Below, piece after piece: positions 1 to 8,000 of a DNA stretch of 50,009 nucleotides. Source of the stretch: an uncultured Eubacteriales bacterium (GTDB taxonomy: Bacteria > Bacillota > Clostridia > Christensenellales > Aristaeellaceae). The position numbers and the translations under genes were made by a program. How positions within the stretch are numbered: position 1 is the first letter of the stretch; every line of letters begins with the position of its first letter. The notes under the pieces are model-generated. The model did not search any database and was not told the origin of the DNA. It saw nothing but the letters and a program-made list of their open reading frames with translations. The stretch covers positions 1 through 50,009 of the forward strand of contig CADCAS010000005.1 in assembly GCA_902799465.1 (NCBI GenBank). The letters run 5' to 3'.

Positions 1-30
1 CCTTTCTTTCGCCCCCCTTTCCCTTGATAA

Positions 31-65
31 AACACCTGACAAGGCAGCTCGTCTTGTCAGGTGTT
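31..65. terminator. Hairpin, possible terminator of a gene to the left
   Basis: A 13-bp perfect inverted repeat (arms 31-43 and 53-65, loop of 9) is followed by a T-run at 78-84. It may end transcription of a gene outside the window, but the T-run lies 12 bases past the stem, which is not classical. Confidence 0.4.
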
Positions 66-110
66 CCTCTGAGACTGTTTTTTTACAGCCCCTTTTCCGG
101 GCGCTCGAAC

Positions 111-170
111 CCCCAGAGGGGAAGGCTTTTGGAGTTTGCGTCAACCGGTATTAAGCCTTCCCTCTGGGGA
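111..170. repeat. Imperfect palindrome of the CCCTC/GAGGG type
   Basis: Arms at about 111-129 and 152-170 (CCCCAGAGGG...AAGGCTT and its complement) form a long hairpin with one bulge. It resembles the GC-rich palindromes that recur elsewhere in the window but lacks the GTAAC ends of the neighbouring element. Confidence 0.55.
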
Positions 171-227
171 AGGTGGCTGGAGCGTAGAGGAGGTTGGATG
201 AGGTCCCCTGTCATCTCTACGAATCTC

Positions 228-381
228 GTAACTGTTCAGTTGCGGACTTCTTCCGACCCGCTTCGCGGGCTACCTCCCTCAAAGAGGGAGGCCTTTGGGC
301 TCCTGTTCAGGCTCCCTCTCAGAGGGAGCTGGCAGCCGAAAGCTGACTGAGGGAGTTACCCCTGGGCGACTGAATAGTTAC
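228..381 (+). mobile_element. MITE-like element 1, IS66-type ends, 8-bp target duplication
   Basis: The element has terminal inverted repeats GTAACTGTTCAGTTGC (228-243) and GCGACTGAATAGTTAC (366-381), which match at 14 of 16 positions. It is flanked by a perfect 8-bp direct repeat CGAATCTC (220-227 and 382-389). The interior holds GC palindromes (CCCGCTTCGCGGG, CTCCCTC...GAGGGAG) and no transposase. IS66-family elements are known to have GTAA termini and 8-bp duplications, so this is probably a non-autonomous derivative. The copy at 32575-32752 is the same element in the opposite orientation. Confidence 0.8.
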
Positions 382-418
382 CGAATCTCAATATAAAGCC
401 GGAGCGAAGGACGAATAT

Positions 419-508
419 TTATCCCGCCGCATACAGCGCATCGAGCCTTGCGTCGGCCAGCGCCTCCGGCAGCGTTTTGATCCAGCGGATCAGATTATGC
501 GCGATCAT
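419..508 (-). pseudogene. 29-codon ORF, possible gene remnant
   Basis: On the minus strand an ATG at 508, preceded by a G-run (AAGGGGGG, about 7 bases upstream), opens a 29-residue frame starting MIAHNLIRWIKTLPEALADA and ending at TAA (419-421). The frame stays open a further 13 codons upstream. The HNLIRW segment resembles fragments seen in some transposases, but this is too short to assign. It could be a genuine small ORF, a degraded insertion-sequence end, or chance. Confidence 0.2.
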
Positions 509-599
509 GTGCGTGCCCCCCTTGCGTGATGTGTTCCGCTCCTTTTAGAGGGAGTATATCACGGCGGGGGTCACACAAGCGTCACACGCGGGGATTCGG

Positions 600-1529
600 T
601 CAGTGCGCCCAGTTGTACGCCTTGTTGATGGCCTTCTGGTGCTCCTCGTTGACGGAATCGCTGCCGTGGGTCTTGCTGCCCACCATGTGGAGGCAGAACT
701 GTCCGTCGTAGCCGTTGTCCTTGATGGTCTGGTCGCCGTGGGGCATGGTGTTGATGGCGCAGGCCACGAACTTGCCGTCGGCGTAGAGGATGACCGCCTC
801 GGAGTCCCAGGAGAAGCTGCCCCCGGCGATTTTCTTGAGCTTGGCGGTGTCGGTCTTGGAGGCGGGCTCGCAGTCGGCGTGGTTGGAGCCGCCCATGCGC
901 TTGATGTGCACCGTCAGGCCGGTGTGGATGTCGTAGATGTAGCCGTAGTGGCCCTTCTTCAGCACGCTGCTGCCGCCGTCGAACCAGTTCATCTTCACCA
1001 CCTTGGACTTCCAGGAGGAGTCGGAGGAGGACTTTTCAGAGGAGGAATCCGAGCTGTCAGAGCTGTCGGAGCTGTCCGAGCTGACGGAGACCTTGGACGA
1101 GGACAGGTATTTCGTCTCGATGTAGCAGGTGACCGACCCGGATTCGTTCTGGACGCGGCTGTAGTCGCCGTCCACGCCGATGACGTACACCTTGGTGTTG
1201 ACCTTCACGGCCTTCTTGTCCGAATTGTGGCTCGCCTTGGCGTAGAGGTAGGTGTCCCGGTTGACGTAGGCCGACGTGCGCTTGGCGGCGTTCAGGTATT
1301 TCAGCTGCACATAGCCCGTCACGCCCTTGTACTTCACCTTCGCCCAGCCGTCGTCGGTGCCCTTGAGCTCCATCTTCGTGCCCTTGCTCACCGATACGTG
1401 GTCGCTGGAGGTGGACGGCGAACGGTAAAACTTTGTATCCGCGTTCAGCTTCACGCTGGAGGAAGCCAGCGCCGCGCCCAGCAGCATCATCACAATCATC
1501 ACACACAGTATACGTTTCCACAGCTTCAT
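600..1529 (-). CDS. Secreted protein with two SH3-type domains
   Basis: Predicted 309-residue exported protein. A signal peptide (basic MKLWKR then hydrophobic stretch to about residue 23) is followed by two bacterial SH3 domains at about 25-85 and 88-150 (YVQLKYL and CYIETKYL end each repeat). A Ser/Asp-rich low-complexity linker follows at about 150-175, then a C-terminal domain with FCLHMVGSKTHG and NEEHQKAINKAYNWAH. SH3 domains of this kind bind peptidoglycan. The C-terminal domain recurs in clostridial SH3 proteins, but its reaction is unknown to me. The conserved His residues (GDQT, LHM, KTHG, EEH) suggest a catalytic or metal site by inference only. I place the start at 1529 because GGGAGGG lies just upstream. 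An ATG 15 bases earlier is in frame but overlaps that ribosome site. Confidence 0.85.
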   Translation of the reverse strand: MKLWKRILCVMIVMMLLGAALASSSVKLNADTKFYRSPSTSSDHVSVSKGTKMELKGTDDGWAKVKYKGVTGYVQLKYLNAAKRTSAYVNRDTYLYAKASHNSDKKAVKVNTKVYVIGVDGDYSRVQNESGSVTCYIETKYLSSSKVSVSSDSSDSSDSSDSSSEKSSSDSSWKSKVVKMNWFDGGSSVLKKGHYGYIYDIHTGLTVHIKRMGGSNHADCEPASKTDTAKLKKIAGGSFSWDSEAVILYADGKFVACAINTMPHGDQTIKDNGYDGQFCLHMVGSKTHGSDSVNEEHQKAINKAYNWAH

Positions 1530-1702
1530 TTTATACCCTCCCATGCGTATCAGGCGGTATATGCCATATTTTTGACAAATTTCGCCTAAATATTGACAAA
1601 ATAATTATCGAAGGTCTTAATCTTGTCTTATTCTAACACATTTTTGTAAAATTCTCCAACATAGGAGAAATAAAACCGGGTTTGGACACGAAAAAGACGG
1701 AA

Positions 1703-1866
1703 ATTAGGGAGTAGGGAGCAGGCAGTAGGCAGTAGGAGAGAACGGCAAATGAACTGCGTTCAAATGAAATGAAAAACGTCAAGCATCCTCAGAACCCAAC
1801 GAAATCGCAGTGGTTTCAATTGAATTCAGAGTCTGCGCCGTAGTGCCGACCCTGCTCCCTATCCCC
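1703..1866. repeat. Heptad repeat element H1
   Basis: Purine-rich heptads (AGGGAGT AGGGAGC AGGCAGT AGGCAGT) run from 1703 to 1740. Their inverted counterpart (CCCTGCTCCCTATCCCC) lies at 1850-1866. The sequence just inside (CGGCAAATG, GTCAAGCATCC) is shared with the inverted copy at 32757-32891. Confidence 0.7.
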
Positions 1867-2004
1867 TGGATTTGTCGCATTGGTTGAATGGTAACAATGC
1901 CTCCTCTCCCCTCTTGAAGTTTAACCTGCCTTGCGCTATCATATAGGTATAGGAATAATCGCATTCAGTCGTGCGGATAAACGGGAATTTATCGGGCTTT
2001 GCCC

Positions 2005-2088
2005 AGGGAACAGGAACAGCATGGCCGCCCCTACAGAGTGCGCGGCAGCCGCTATCTTTAATTCCCAATTCCCAATTCCTAATTTCCC
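2005..2088. repeat. Heptad repeat element H2, short or truncated
   Basis: Heptads AGGGAACAGGAACAG at 2005-2019 precede a core GCCGCCCCTACAGAGTGCGCGGCAGCCGCTATCTTT-like segment. Inverted heptads (ATTCCCAATTCCCAATTCC) end at about 2088. The core matches the right half of the element at 48973-49163. The 1530-2135 intergenic stretch holds H1, H2 and no recognisable gene. Confidence 0.65.
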
Positions 2089-2135
2089 TCTTATCCCCCC
2101 GACTGAACCGCTGCGAAAAAACACAGGAGGCAGAC

Positions 2136-3512
2136 ATGGAACGGACGAACGCATGGAAGACGTATGACGAGGAAAAGCTGAGCGCGGTGGAGGCGGTATC
2201 GAAGCGCTACCGTGCATTTCTGGACGCGGGCAAGACCGAGCGCGAGTGCGTGCGCGAGGCGGTGCGGCTGGCGGAGGCCCGGGGCTTCGTGCCGATGAAC
2301 AGCGTGACCTCGGCCAGGCCTGGGGACCGGCTGTATGTGAACTGGATGGGCAAGGCGATGCTGCTGTTCATCGTGGGCGAGCGGCCGCTGACCGAGGGCG
2401 CGAACATCGTGGGCGCGCACATCGACTCCCCCCGCATGGACATCAAGCAGAATCCCCTCTACGAGGAGAACGGCATCGCCTATCTGGACACCCACTACTA
2501 CGGCGGCATCAAGAAGTACCAGTGGGTGACCCTGCCCCTGGCGCTGCACGGCGTGGTAGCGAAGGTGGACGGCACGGTGCTGGACATCTCCATCGGCGAG
2601 AAGGAGGACGACCCGGTGCTGGGCGTGTCCGACCTGCTGATCCACCTGGCCCAGGAGCAGCTGGACAAGAAGGCCAACGTGGTCATCGAGGGCGAGCAGC
2701 TGAACCTGATCGTGGGCGGCAGGCCCGATCCCGACGCCGACGAAAAGGAAAAGGAGCCGGTGAAGAAGGCCATCCGCAAGCTGCTGGAGGAGCAGTACGG
2801 CTTCGAGGAGGAGGACTTCCTGTCCGCCGAGCTGGAGGTGGTCCCCGCGGGCCGCGCCCGGGATTTCGGCCTGGACCGCAGCATGATCATCGGCTACGGC
2901 CACGACGACCGTGTGTGCGCCTACGCCTCCCTGGAGGCCCTGTTCAACCAGTCCGAGGTGCCCGAGCACACCTGCGTGTGCCTGCTCTCCGACAAGGAGG
3001 AGATCGGCTCCGTGGGCGCGACGGGCATGCAGGCGCGCTACTTTGAAAACGCCATGGCCGAGCTGATGGCCCTCACCGGCGATTACTCCGAGCTGAAGCT
3101 GCGCCGCGCCCTGGCCGCCTGCCGCATGCTGTCCTGCGACGTGTCCGCCGGGTTCGACCCCAACTTCGCCAGCGTGTTCGAGAAGAAGAACGCCGCCTTC
3201 CTGGGCAAGGGCGTGTGCTTCAACAAGTTCACCGGCAGCCGCGGCAAGTCCGGCTCCAACGACGCCAACGCCGAGTTCATCGCCCGCCTGCGCAATATCT
3301 TCGACGCCGACGGCGTCAACTTCCAGACCGCCGAGCTGGGCAAGGTGGACGTGGGCGGCGGCGGCACCATCGCCTATATCTGCGCCCTCTACGGCATGGA
3401 GGTCATCGACTCCGGCGTCCCCGTCCTCTCCATGCACGCCCCCTGGGAGATCATCAACAAGGACGACCTCTACGAGGCCGTGCGGGCCTATACCGTGTTT
3501 ATGCGGCAGTGA
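2136..3512 (+). CDS. M18 family aminopeptidase
   Basis: 458-residue cytosolic zinc aminopeptidase that removes N-terminal residues from peptides. Metal-ligand motifs of family M18 are visible in order: GAHIDSPRMDIK (about residue 95), SDKEEIGSVG (about 285), DVSAGFDPNF (about 340), GSNDANAEF (about 375) and LSMHAPWE (about 430). The length fits the family. The start at 2136 is chosen because AGGAGG (2125-2130) lies 5 bases upstream. The frame stays open further 5' but that part only reads through repeat DNA. It stands alone, with repeat DNA on both sides. The exact substrate preference (Asp/Glu versus other residues) cannot be read from the sequence. Confidence 0.95.
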   Translation: MERTNAWKTYDEEKLSAVEAVSKRYRAFLDAGKTERECVREAVRLAEARGFVPMNSVTSARPGDRLYVNWMGKAMLLFIVGERPLTEGANIVGAHIDSPRMDIKQNPLYEENGIAYLDTHYYGGIKKYQWVTLPLALHGVVAKVDGTVLDISIGEKEDDPVLGVSDLLIHLAQEQLDKKANVVIEGEQLNLIVGGRPDPDADEKEKEPVKKAIRKLLEEQYGFEEEDFLSAELEVVPAGRARDFGLDRSMIIGYGHDDRVCAYASLEALFNQSEVPEHTCVCLLSDKEEIGSVGATGMQARYFENAMAELMALTGDYSELKLRRALAACRMLSCDVSAGFDPNFASVFEKKNAAFLGKGVCFNKFTGSRGKSGSNDANAEFIARLRNIFDADGVNFQTAELGKVDVGGGGTIAYICALYGMEVIDSGVPVLSMHAPWEIINKDDLYEAVRAYTVFMRQ

Positions 3513-3525
3513 GGACAGGCGGGGA

Positions 3526-3810
3526 GGGATCAGGAAATAGGGATTAGGGGTAACTGTTCAGCTCTGCGACAAACAGAGACTTGGCAGGCTGTGGGGACGA
3601 CCTCTCAGTCAGCCTAACGGCTGACAGCTCCCCTGGAAGGGGAGCCAAGGCTGACGCTCTGTCTTCCTCTTGGCTCCCCTTTCAGGGGAGCACAGCAGAA
3701 CTGAATAGATACGATTAGGGATTAGAAACAGTGGCTGCCGCGCGGACTGTTTCAATGTTTCAATAGAAATCGCGGCAGCAGCCTTTTCTAATCCCTAATC
3801 CCTCTACCCC
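3526..3810. repeat. Heptad repeat element H3, split by a MITE
   Basis: Left heptads (GGGATCAGGAAATAGGGATTAGGGG) lie at 3526-3550 and inverted heptads (TCTAATCCCTAATCCC) at 3787-3810. Between them a second hairpin pairs GGCTGCCGCGCGG with CGCGGCAGCAGCC (about 3731-3784). MITE-like element 3 interrupts the left array. The 3513-3907 stretch contains only these repeats and the promoter of the next gene. Confidence 0.7.
3550..3712 (+). mobile_element. MITE-like element 3, IS66-type ends, perfect 8-bp duplication
   Basis: Ends GTAACTGTTCAG (3550-3561) and CTGAATAGATAC (3701-3712) are inverted relatives of the ends of the copies at 228 and 32575. The flanks are the perfect 8-bp direct repeat GATTAGGG (3542-3549 and 3713-3720). 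The interior carries CAGTCAGCCTAACGGCTGAC and two ATGGCTCCCC-type palindromes. It is more diverged inside than the other two copies. The duplicated target is itself a heptad of the host repeat. Confidence 0.78.
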
Positions 3811-3877
3811 CGAATGTCACAATTCTTTCACGCATTTTCCCCGCTTTGACGGCTACAAAAAGCACCTCCCTTGCGTC

Positions 3878-3883
3878 TATAAT
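3878..3883 (+). promoter_or_regulatory. Probable -10 box
   Basis: TATAAT at 3878-3883 lies 24 bases upstream of the next start codon. No good -35 is present at 16-18 bases. A TTGACG at 3846-3851 is 26 bases away, too far for a standard promoter. Confidence 0.4.
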
Positions 3884-3907
3884 AGAGAGTACACAAGGGA
3901 GGTTTTT

Positions 3908-4339
3908 ATGATGAGAATACGCAAGCTGATCGCCGCCGTTCTGCTGGCGGCGCTGATGACCGCGATGGCGGCCGTGGCTCAGGCGGACAGCCTGGAGAGC
4001 GTCTGGATGGAGTATGAGGACTATTCCGGGGGCCGGGCCGAGCAGTCGGTGGAGGAACTGGAGACCATCCGCACCATCGAAAAGATCCTGCTGCGGGCCA
4101 AGTCCAACCCCGCGAAGCTGGACGGCTGCACCATGAACTGCACCCTGTTTTGCATGACCGACAGCGGCGAGATCTACGGCTTCGCCTGCGCCACCGACGG
4201 CTGCCCCTATATCCAGGCCGAGACCGACGGCGCGGTCTACACCCTCGGCGTGGACTACCAGGCCTTCTGGGACATCTTCGACGACGTCCGCGAGGGCATG
4301 GGCTTCGACGCCAGTGCGTTCTTCGACTTCGATGATTGA
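3908..4339 (+). CDS. Small secreted protein of unknown function
   Basis: 143 residues. The N-terminus is a signal peptide (basic RIRK, a hydrophobic Ala/Leu stretch, cleavage probably after AQA at about residue 26). The mature part is acidic and has four clustered cysteines: CTMNC (about 74-78), FC (about 81), ACATDGC (about 94-99). It ends in an Asp/Phe-rich tail. I do not recognise the family. The spacing of cysteines suggests disulphides or a small metal site, by inference. GGGAGG at 3897-3902 serves either of two adjacent ATGs (3908, 3911). The gene is monocistronic, ending at the terminator at 4353. Confidence 0.75.
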   Translation: MMRIRKLIAAVLLAALMTAMAAVAQADSLESVWMEYEDYSGGRAEQSVEELETIRTIEKILLRAKSNPAKLDGCTMNCTLFCMTDSGEIYGFACATDGCPYIQAETDGAVYTLGVDYQAFWDIFDDVREGMGFDASAFFDFDD

Positions 4340-4352
4340 CGGAACCCTGCAT

Positions 4353-4384
4353 CAAGGGCGGCGGCCATATGGCCGCCGCCCTTG
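4353..4384. terminator. Bidirectional terminator, perfect 32-bp palindrome
   Basis: The segment from CAAGGGCGGCGG to CCGCCGCCCTTG is a perfect 16+16 palindrome centred on CATATG. It sits between two convergent genes, so it can end both. Confidence 0.75.
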
Positions 4385-4386
4385 TA

Positions 4387-4977
4387 TCATTTCATCGTGG
4401 TCGCGTTCCGGACGATGGCATTGATCTCCGATGCCAGCTCGTCGGCGGTGCGGCCCGCACGGATCTGGTCGGAGAGCTGATAGACCTTCTCCACGTCCCC
4501 GGCCTCGCTGGTGACGGCCACGGTCTGAATGGACGGGTCGGCGCGGAGCACCTCGGCGGCCACCAGCTCGCGGATGCGCTCGGTGAGCTGGCCCTTGTAC
4601 ACGCTGTCGAACTTCACGCCCACCAGCGCCGTGGTGTTGGCCACCACCACGCGGCTGTCGGACAGCTCGGAGATGCCGGAGATGGCCCGCTCGATCTGCG
4701 CCGCGCCGTTGGCCCAGTCGAAGGGCGTCAGCGCGCCGTCAGAGGTGGAGGCCGAGGTGTTGCCGCCGTTGCGCCCGTCGTTGCCCACTTGGGTGGGATT
4801 GGGGCTGGCGCTGGGATTGTTCACGCCGTCGCCGCCGTTGGTGCTGCCGGGCATGAAGTCCGCCGTGGCCGTGGGCGCGGGGTTGACGTTGCGGTTGGAA
4901 TCGCTCATGCAGCCCGCCAGCGCCGCGCACAGCGTCAGCGCCAGTACCGCAAGTAAAATGAACCTGTCATGCTTCAT
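4387..4977 (-). CDS. YhcN/YlaJ-family sporulation-type lipoprotein
   Basis: 196-residue lipoprotein with a type II signal (hydrophobic 7-20, lipobox ALAGC, lipidated Cys23). A Pro/Asn/Gly/Ser-rich tether runs to about residue 85, then the conserved domain (AQIERAISGISELSDSRVVVANTTALVGV) begins at about 90 and runs to the end. Family members in Bacillus are spore-associated lipoproteins, some affecting germination or outgrowth. The exact biochemical role is unsettled. AAGGAGG at 4986-4992 fixes the start. It lies just downstream of the giant gene but a terminator separates them, so separate expression is likely. Its presence is the best hint here of an endospore-forming ancestry. Confidence 0.82.
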   Translation of the reverse strand: MKHDRFILLAVLALTLCAALAGCMSDSNRNVNPAPTATADFMPGSTNGGDGVNNPSASPNPTQVGNDGRNGGNTSASTSDGALTPFDWANGAAQIERAISGISELSDSRVVVANTTALVGVKFDSVYKGQLTERIRELVAAEVLRADPSIQTVAVTSEAGDVEKVYQLSDQIRAGRTADELASEINAIVRNATTMK

Positions 4978-5028
4978 ATCGCATACCTCCTTGCGGTACT
5001 ATTGTGACCTTTTTCAGGGAATTCATGC

Positions 5029-5063
5029 AAAAAAAGCCCCGGCCCGTACATTCGGGCCGGGGC
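5029..5063 (-). terminator. Rho-independent terminator of the giant gene
   Basis: Stem GCCCCGGCCCG/CGGGCCGGGGC (5036-5046, 5053-5063) is followed on the minus strand by seven U residues (5029-5035). It begins only 8 bases after the stop codon. Confidence 0.9.
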
Positions 5064-5071
5064 GCGTCGAT

Positions 5072-8000
5072 TTAATCGGTGGATTTTGTGACGGTGACGC
5101 CGTCCGCGGTGACGCTGACGGTGAACCGCACCGCGGGGTCAACCTCGTCGAGCCAGTACGTGCCCTGCGGCAGTCTGCCGATCCAGATCGCGCCGTTGTC
5201 GCTGGAGGTCAGCTCGTCGGCGATGACCGCGCCGTTGACGTACTTCAATGTGAAGGACTTGCCCTTCAGCGATTCGTAGATCGTCCCGTCCTTCACCTTC
5301 CGCAGGATGACCTTGCGGTCCACGGGGGCCAGGTTGAGGATCGAGGGCAGCTGCGCGGCGTCGTCCTCCTCCCCCACGCTCATCGCGGGCACGGCAGCGC
5401 CGTCCTGCGTGGCGAGGGTGTAGGCGCCGTCGTTGTTGACCTCCAGCCTGTAGAGCGGCTTTTCAGCGTTCTCAGGGAGATACTTGCTGCCGGTAGCCTC
5501 ATCATAGACAGGGAACTCGGTCTCCGTCAGGAGGTAGCTGCCGGGGGCGAGCTTCTCGAATACGACGATGCCCCTGCCGCTGACGGTCTTGGGAACGGCC
5601 TTTTCGCTGCCATCCTCCTGGGTCTCCGCGAGCTGTACGGTCACGGGCGATTCGAGGGTGGCCGATTCCGCGGTGGCGACGGGGTCGCCCGAGATTTCCG
5701 GCTCAGCCGCGCCGTCGTCCGGGTACAGCGCGAAGGTCGCCCCGTCGAGGGGATTGCCCTCGCCGTCGATCTTGATAAGGGCCACGTCGAAGCCGCCGTT
5801 GCTGTTGGTGAAGGCGATGGTCAGCGCCTCCTCCGAGAAGTTCGTCACCCTGTATTCGCGCTTGGCGGTGTCGTAGGTGTCATCCTTGAGGTCGGCGGGC
5901 GTCGCCGCGCCGTCCGTCTCCTCCGGGACGTCCCCGGCGGGCGCGTCGTCCTCGGAGGGCTCCGGCGGTGTGCCGACGATCCGCTCCACCGAAGTGGAGT
6001 AGTTCTCCAGCGGCATCTCGCGCTCAAGCGCCTCGTCCCATATGCCCGTCTCCGTGATGGTCACGTTCAGACCATAGGGCAGGCCCTCAGCCTTTTTGGA
6101 TTCGCCGTGCTTGAGCTTGAAGGTGGCCACGCCCTCCACGAAGGTCATGTCGCCGTAGGTCTTGCCGCCCTCCGGGTTCTCCTCGGTGGGCGCGCCGATG
6201 GAGTCGTCGCCCAGATCCACCGTGAACACGAACAGCTTCTCCTTCTCCGCGTCGCTCTCGCTGTCCACCGCCTTGCTGACGTACAGGTCGCCGGTCTTGC
6301 GGGTGTTGGTGAACATGACCTTGGAGACCAGACTGGTGGGTGCGTTCTCGCCGATCCTGCCGGTGATGCTGTTGGCTATGCTGGCGCCCTTGTCGTCCTT
6401 TTCCACGGAGGTCTCGAAGCCCTCGGCGACCTTCTCCGTCACGGTGTAGTTGTACTTCTTGTTTTCCAGCGTATGGCTTGTATCGTCGAGCAGCGCCATG
6501 TACTGGCCGTGCTTGAGCTTGAAGGTGGCCTCGCCGTCCGCGTTGAAGGTCATGTCGCCGTACTTCTTCACGCCCTCGTTCCAGTCTGTCAGCTTCACCG
6601 TGAACTCAAATTCCAGATCCTTGTCCTTCTCGGCCTCGCTCTCCACAGTCTTGCCCACCTCCAGGCAGAGGATGCGCTCCCAGTAGATGAGCTTATCCGT
6701 GCTCTTGAAGGTGCCCCTCAGCTCGCGGTCACGGTCGTTGACAAAGCGGTAGAGGCAGTTGTTGCTGGCCCAGGTGCCAAAGGGCATGCCGTTGATGCCA
6801 TGCTTCTGATAGAGGGACGCGGCCTTGTCGCCCGTTACGTAAACGCCGATGTCGGCCTCGCTGGTCAGGCCCTTGGAGTTGATGACGGTGTTATAATCCT
6901 GGTTTAGTTCGACGTTGTATTCCTGCGATCCCTGCGTATTGCGCCGCACCACCGCGTTGCCTGCAAAATTGAGCTTGACCGAACCGCCGCCGATGGCGAT
7001 GCCGCCCGCGCGGGAGGTGGCCTTGTTTCCGGTGATGCTGCCGCCGTTCATATTGAACGTTCTGCTATTGACGACGAACAGAGCGCCGCCGTTCTGGGCC
7101 GTGCAGCCGGTGATGGCGGAACCGCTGATCATGGTAAAGGTTCCGTTATTCTGGTAGACGCCGCCGCCGCTCGCACCCTGGCAGCTGGTGATGGCGGAAC
7201 CGCTGTTCATGTTGAAGGTTCCGCTGTTCTGGTAGACGCCGCCGCCATTGCCCACGGCAGAGCAGGATTTGATGGTTCCGCCGTTCATGTTGAAGGTTCC
7301 GTTGTTGATATACACCGCGCCGCCATTACTGGTGCTTCTGGAGTATTGCAGCACAGCGCCTTCGCCCAGCTCGACGGTTACCGCCGCCTTGATGTTGATG
7401 ATGCCGCCGTTATCAGAGGTACTCTTGCCTGATTTGGAGCCGCCGTCAAGGGTGATGTTTTCCAGCTTGAGGTTGCCGCGGGTGGAGACGATGGTACCGG
7501 TGACAGCGCCTCTGTAGATCACGCAGCTGCCGGTCTTGCTGGGATAGCCGTCCTCCTGGGCCGCATCGGTGCTTGCGGTTGTGAACGTGATATTCCTGCC
7601 CTTGTCCCCGCGTTCAGTCGTGAAGCCTTTTTTCAGCGTATAGCTGTCCACCAGCATCTTGACGCAGTAATCCGTGCCGGTATATTTCTGGGTGCAGTCC
7701 GGCGTGGTATAGAGCTCCGGGTCATCAAACGCCAGCGTGCTGAACGCATAGGCCCGATCAAATTTCTGACTGGAGCCCTGTCCGTTGTCGAGCTGCATGT
7801 AGAGCGCCGGGCTGCCGTCAGATTTGTACAACAGGTGTCCCTGGCCGTCGGTGATCTTGCAGATCCATTCCGCGTCCCATACCAGCTTGGTCTGTTCCAC
7901 CTTCACGCCATAGAGCACGCCGTCGTCGCCCTTGAAGACCGGTTCGCCGCCGGACACGACCGAGTATCCGGACTGCGCCACGGAGCCGAACTGCGTGCCC

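Noticed and set aside
24..350. Plus-strand frame of 108 codons at the left end
   Set aside because: It runs through the terminator-like hairpin and into a MITE-like element, and its product resembles only the repeat translation.
1558..1610. Direct repeats TTTGTCAA upstream of the SH3 gene as a promoter
   Set aside because: Two TTGTCA-like boxes are seen on the minus strand, but no -10 lies at 16-18 bases from either, so I did not call a promoter.
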